Of a DNA stretch of 64,000 bases, positions 61,862-64,000 are shown one piece after another (positions within the stretch are counted from its first letter, which is position 1; each line of letters starts with the position of its first letter). The DNA comes from Benincasa hispida (taxonomy: Eukaryota; Streptophyta; Magnoliopsida; Cucurbitales; Cucurbitaceae). The notes under the pieces were generated by a model that did no database searches, was not told where the DNA came from, and worked only from the letters and a program-made list of their open reading frames with translations. The stretch covers positions 86,721,924 through 86,785,923 of the forward strand of contig NC_052357.1 of the NCBI RefSeq assembly GCF_009727055.1. The letters are read 5' to 3'. Position numbers and translations under genes: made by a program.

Positions 61862-64000
61862 ATGGTGACAAAGTCCTGGCCGTCATTGATGAGAACAAAC
61901 CAGAGACTCCAACAGAAACCTCCACTGGAACGAAGGGATCCATGAATGCTGAAGTTGCTGCAGCCATAAGAGAAGCCGTTGAGCATTATTTTCACGCTGC
62001 TATGCCTCAACTCCTCAAATCCATGTCTGATCCAACCACCAGCCAGAGCCAACCCGATCCTCAAATCTGTAACCAGTGGACTACCGTTGCAGACCCGACC
62101 ACCAGAGCTCTCAGACTCGATCGGCACACAGATCCGAGCTCCTCCACGACGCACGGACCAGCCGATTACATGAATCCCGCCAGACCAATCGACCCATCTG
62201 GATTTTTTGCCTCAGATCCGATCGACCCATCTGGAGTCCGACACCAACGATCGACGCACGGTCCTACCGACTTCCACCAGATTCTACCTCAGAACCCCCC
62301 GATGCACGGGAAACCACAATCTCCAGTCCTCGTTTTCAGGTCAGCTACCGGCTCTAGCGTATGTTCCAGATCGCCCGTGGATGACCCAAGTTGCTCAGCC
62401 GGTCCAGCCGGTTCAGCCGAACCAACCAGTTCAACCAAACCCGGTTCAACCGAATCGGGTCCAGCCGAACCAATATGGTCAGTCAGTTCCTAGCCCTTCT
62501 TTTGGTTCGTCCTCGAGCCAAAATGAAGCTATCTTTCCAGGGATTTATGGGCAAAACCAACCTATGGCAAATTCTAGTGGAACCGTTGGTTTTGAACAGC
62601 AGTTGGCCAACTTACAGCAGCAAATATCGGCCCTTAGATCCACGAAAAATCCTACAACTGGTTTTTATCCACATTCAAACTTCTCTTTATGCTCAGAAAC
62701 ACCGGTAAATGCTTACTCTAATTTACCTGTTGCAAATATTATGTGGGAAACTCTGCAGGAATGTCTATTGGTGAGAAACTTAACGGTGAGAATTACTTTT
62801 CTTGGTCTCAATCGGTAAGAATGGTCCTTGAGGGATGTCACAAGTTTGGGTATCTAACTGGAGAAATACCAAAACCAAACCCCGGTGATCCCCAGGAATG
62901 TATATGGAAAGGAGAGGACTCTCTCCTTCGCTCAATTCTGATAAACAGCATGGAACCCCAAATCGGAAAGCCACTTCTGTACTCAGCCTCCGCTCGGGAT
63001 ATTTGGGAAGCTGTCCAGAAGCTCTATTCATAAAGGCAAAATGCCTCACGTCTTTATACCTTGAGGAAACATATTCATGAGTGCAAACAAGGGACTCTTG
63101 ACGTAACGTCTTATTTCAATAGATTGTCCCTGTTATGGCATTGGTAAGAATGGACTTGTGCCACGAAGTCGTGTGGAATTGTCTTGTTGACGGAGTTCAG
63201 TACTCAAAGATTGAGGAGGCGGACCGGGTGTATGATTTTCTAGCTGGCTTACCCTAAATTTGATGGTGTCCGAAGTCGGATTTTGGGACAGAGACCAATA
63301 CCGTCTCTAATGGAAGTATGCTCAGAGGTCAGGTTAGAAGAGGACAGAACTAGAGCTATGAATGACACTAGCAAACCCCACTTAGATTCTGCTGCGTTTG
63401 GAGCCAGTCTTCGGGACCAGAGAGCGACAAACAGAACGGAAAATCCCCACAATCTGTGAGCACTGTAGAAACCGTGGCACACAAAGATCAATGCTGGAAG
63501 TACACGGTGCGCCAACCGAATGGCAAGCGACGGTCTAACGAATGATAAATAAAAATCGGTCGGGCCTTGTCAGTGAAACAGGGAATGGTACATCATTAGC
63601 CACCAACCAGGTGAAGTCAAGCATGGTTGGAACCAGCAATGTCGCGCAACACGGTACTTCTCAGTCCTTTAGCTTCTTGGTCGAAAGGGATGAATCGTGG
63701 ATCCTTGACTCAGGAGCAACGGACACCAATAACTGGATCATCTGATCAATTCCTCTCGTATTATCCAAGTGCGGGAAACGAGAGAATACGAATTGTAGAT
63801 GGATCCTTTGCTTCCGTTGCTGGGAAAGGTCATTATCTCCTATTCAAGGGTTGATTTTACAGAATGTCCATGCATGTGCCGAAGATATTTCTAAATCTTG
63901 CTATCTGTCAATAAATAACCAGAGATCTGAATTGTAATGTCGTTTTCTTCACGGTATTAATGTTTTGTTTCAAGACTGAGCTCGGGGAAGACCACTTTGT
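61862..64000 (+). pseudogene. copia gag-protease region, frameshifted, runs off the right edge
   Basis: The internal region begins at the primer-binding site. A proline/glutamine-rich segment (61849-62493) changes frame into a copia gag core (GENYFSWSQSVRMVLEG and SARDIWEAVQKLYS) that stops at TAA 63031. Downstream, in other frames, are CKQGTLDVTSYFNRLSLLW, a decayed CCHC zinc knuckle near 63455-63500 and the protease motif SWILDSGATD near 63690. At least three frame breaks are needed to join them, so this copy cannot make a full polyprotein. Integrase and reverse transcriptase would lie beyond 64000. Confidence 0.8.

Noticed and set aside
1..64000. CRISPR arrays, bacterial operons, riboswitches or a biosynthetic gene cluster
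   Set aside because: The DNA is clearly plant nuclear; no evenly spaced repeats with unique spacers and no functionally linked neighbouring genes were seen.

Overview
This is a piece of plant nuclear DNA. It is very AT-rich, its genes are split by GT-AG introns, it has pyrimidine-rich 5' leaders, and it carries plant-type MITEs, copia and Mutator-like transposons. The gene set and repeat style suggest a cucurbit (inference; a database search would settle the species). The window has one short assembly gap (five N at 33376-33380).

I modelled five genes exon by exon. (1) 12572-16175, +: proton pump-interactor 1 (PPI1), a coiled-coil, tail-anchored regulator of plasma-membrane H+-ATPase. (2) 17289-21575, +: dynamin-related GTPase DRP5A. 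(3) 34231-34986, +: an intronless VQ-motif protein of the VQ4 type, a probable MAP-kinase substrate. (4) 40924-48166, -: the fused methionine-salvage enzyme DEP1 (methylthioribulose-1-phosphate dehydratase plus enolase-phosphatase), 12 exons. (5) 59037 onward, +: a DnaJ-type cysteine-rich zinc-finger protein. It is probably broken by a one-base insertion in exon 2 and has a copia retrotransposon starting just downstream of its last visible exon. A short C-terminal coding tail runs in from the left edge. The genes are functionally unrelated; I see no cluster or pathway linking them.

Layout: 1-86 gene tail; 87-11800 AT-rich spacer with two well-bounded hAT MITEs, a G-box palindrome and an isolated promoter-like island; 12-21.6 kb PPI1 and DRP5A; 21.6-34 kb spacer with Harbinger/Tourist-like MITEs and tRNA-derived repeats; 34-35 kb VQ4; 35-40.9 kb spacer; 40.9-48.2 kb DEP1 with a solo LTR in one intron; 48.7-54.3 kb nested transposons (a decayed Mutator-like transposase interrupted by a copia LTR, plus a second copia remnant); 54.3-59 kb spacer with a 1.3-kb TAA-flanked element carrying 100-bp tandem repeats and a strong hairpin; 59-61.1 kb zinc-finger gene; 61.6-64 kb copia element continuing off the right edge.

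No wholly new system is evident. The most useful observations are gene-structure oddities (a stopless GC-AG intron in DRP5A, a missing GT donor in PPI1, a frameshift in the zinc-finger gene) and cleanly bounded mobile elements with readable target-site duplications. Exon boundaries were read by eye from splice sites, reading phase and remembered family sequences; no alignment was run.
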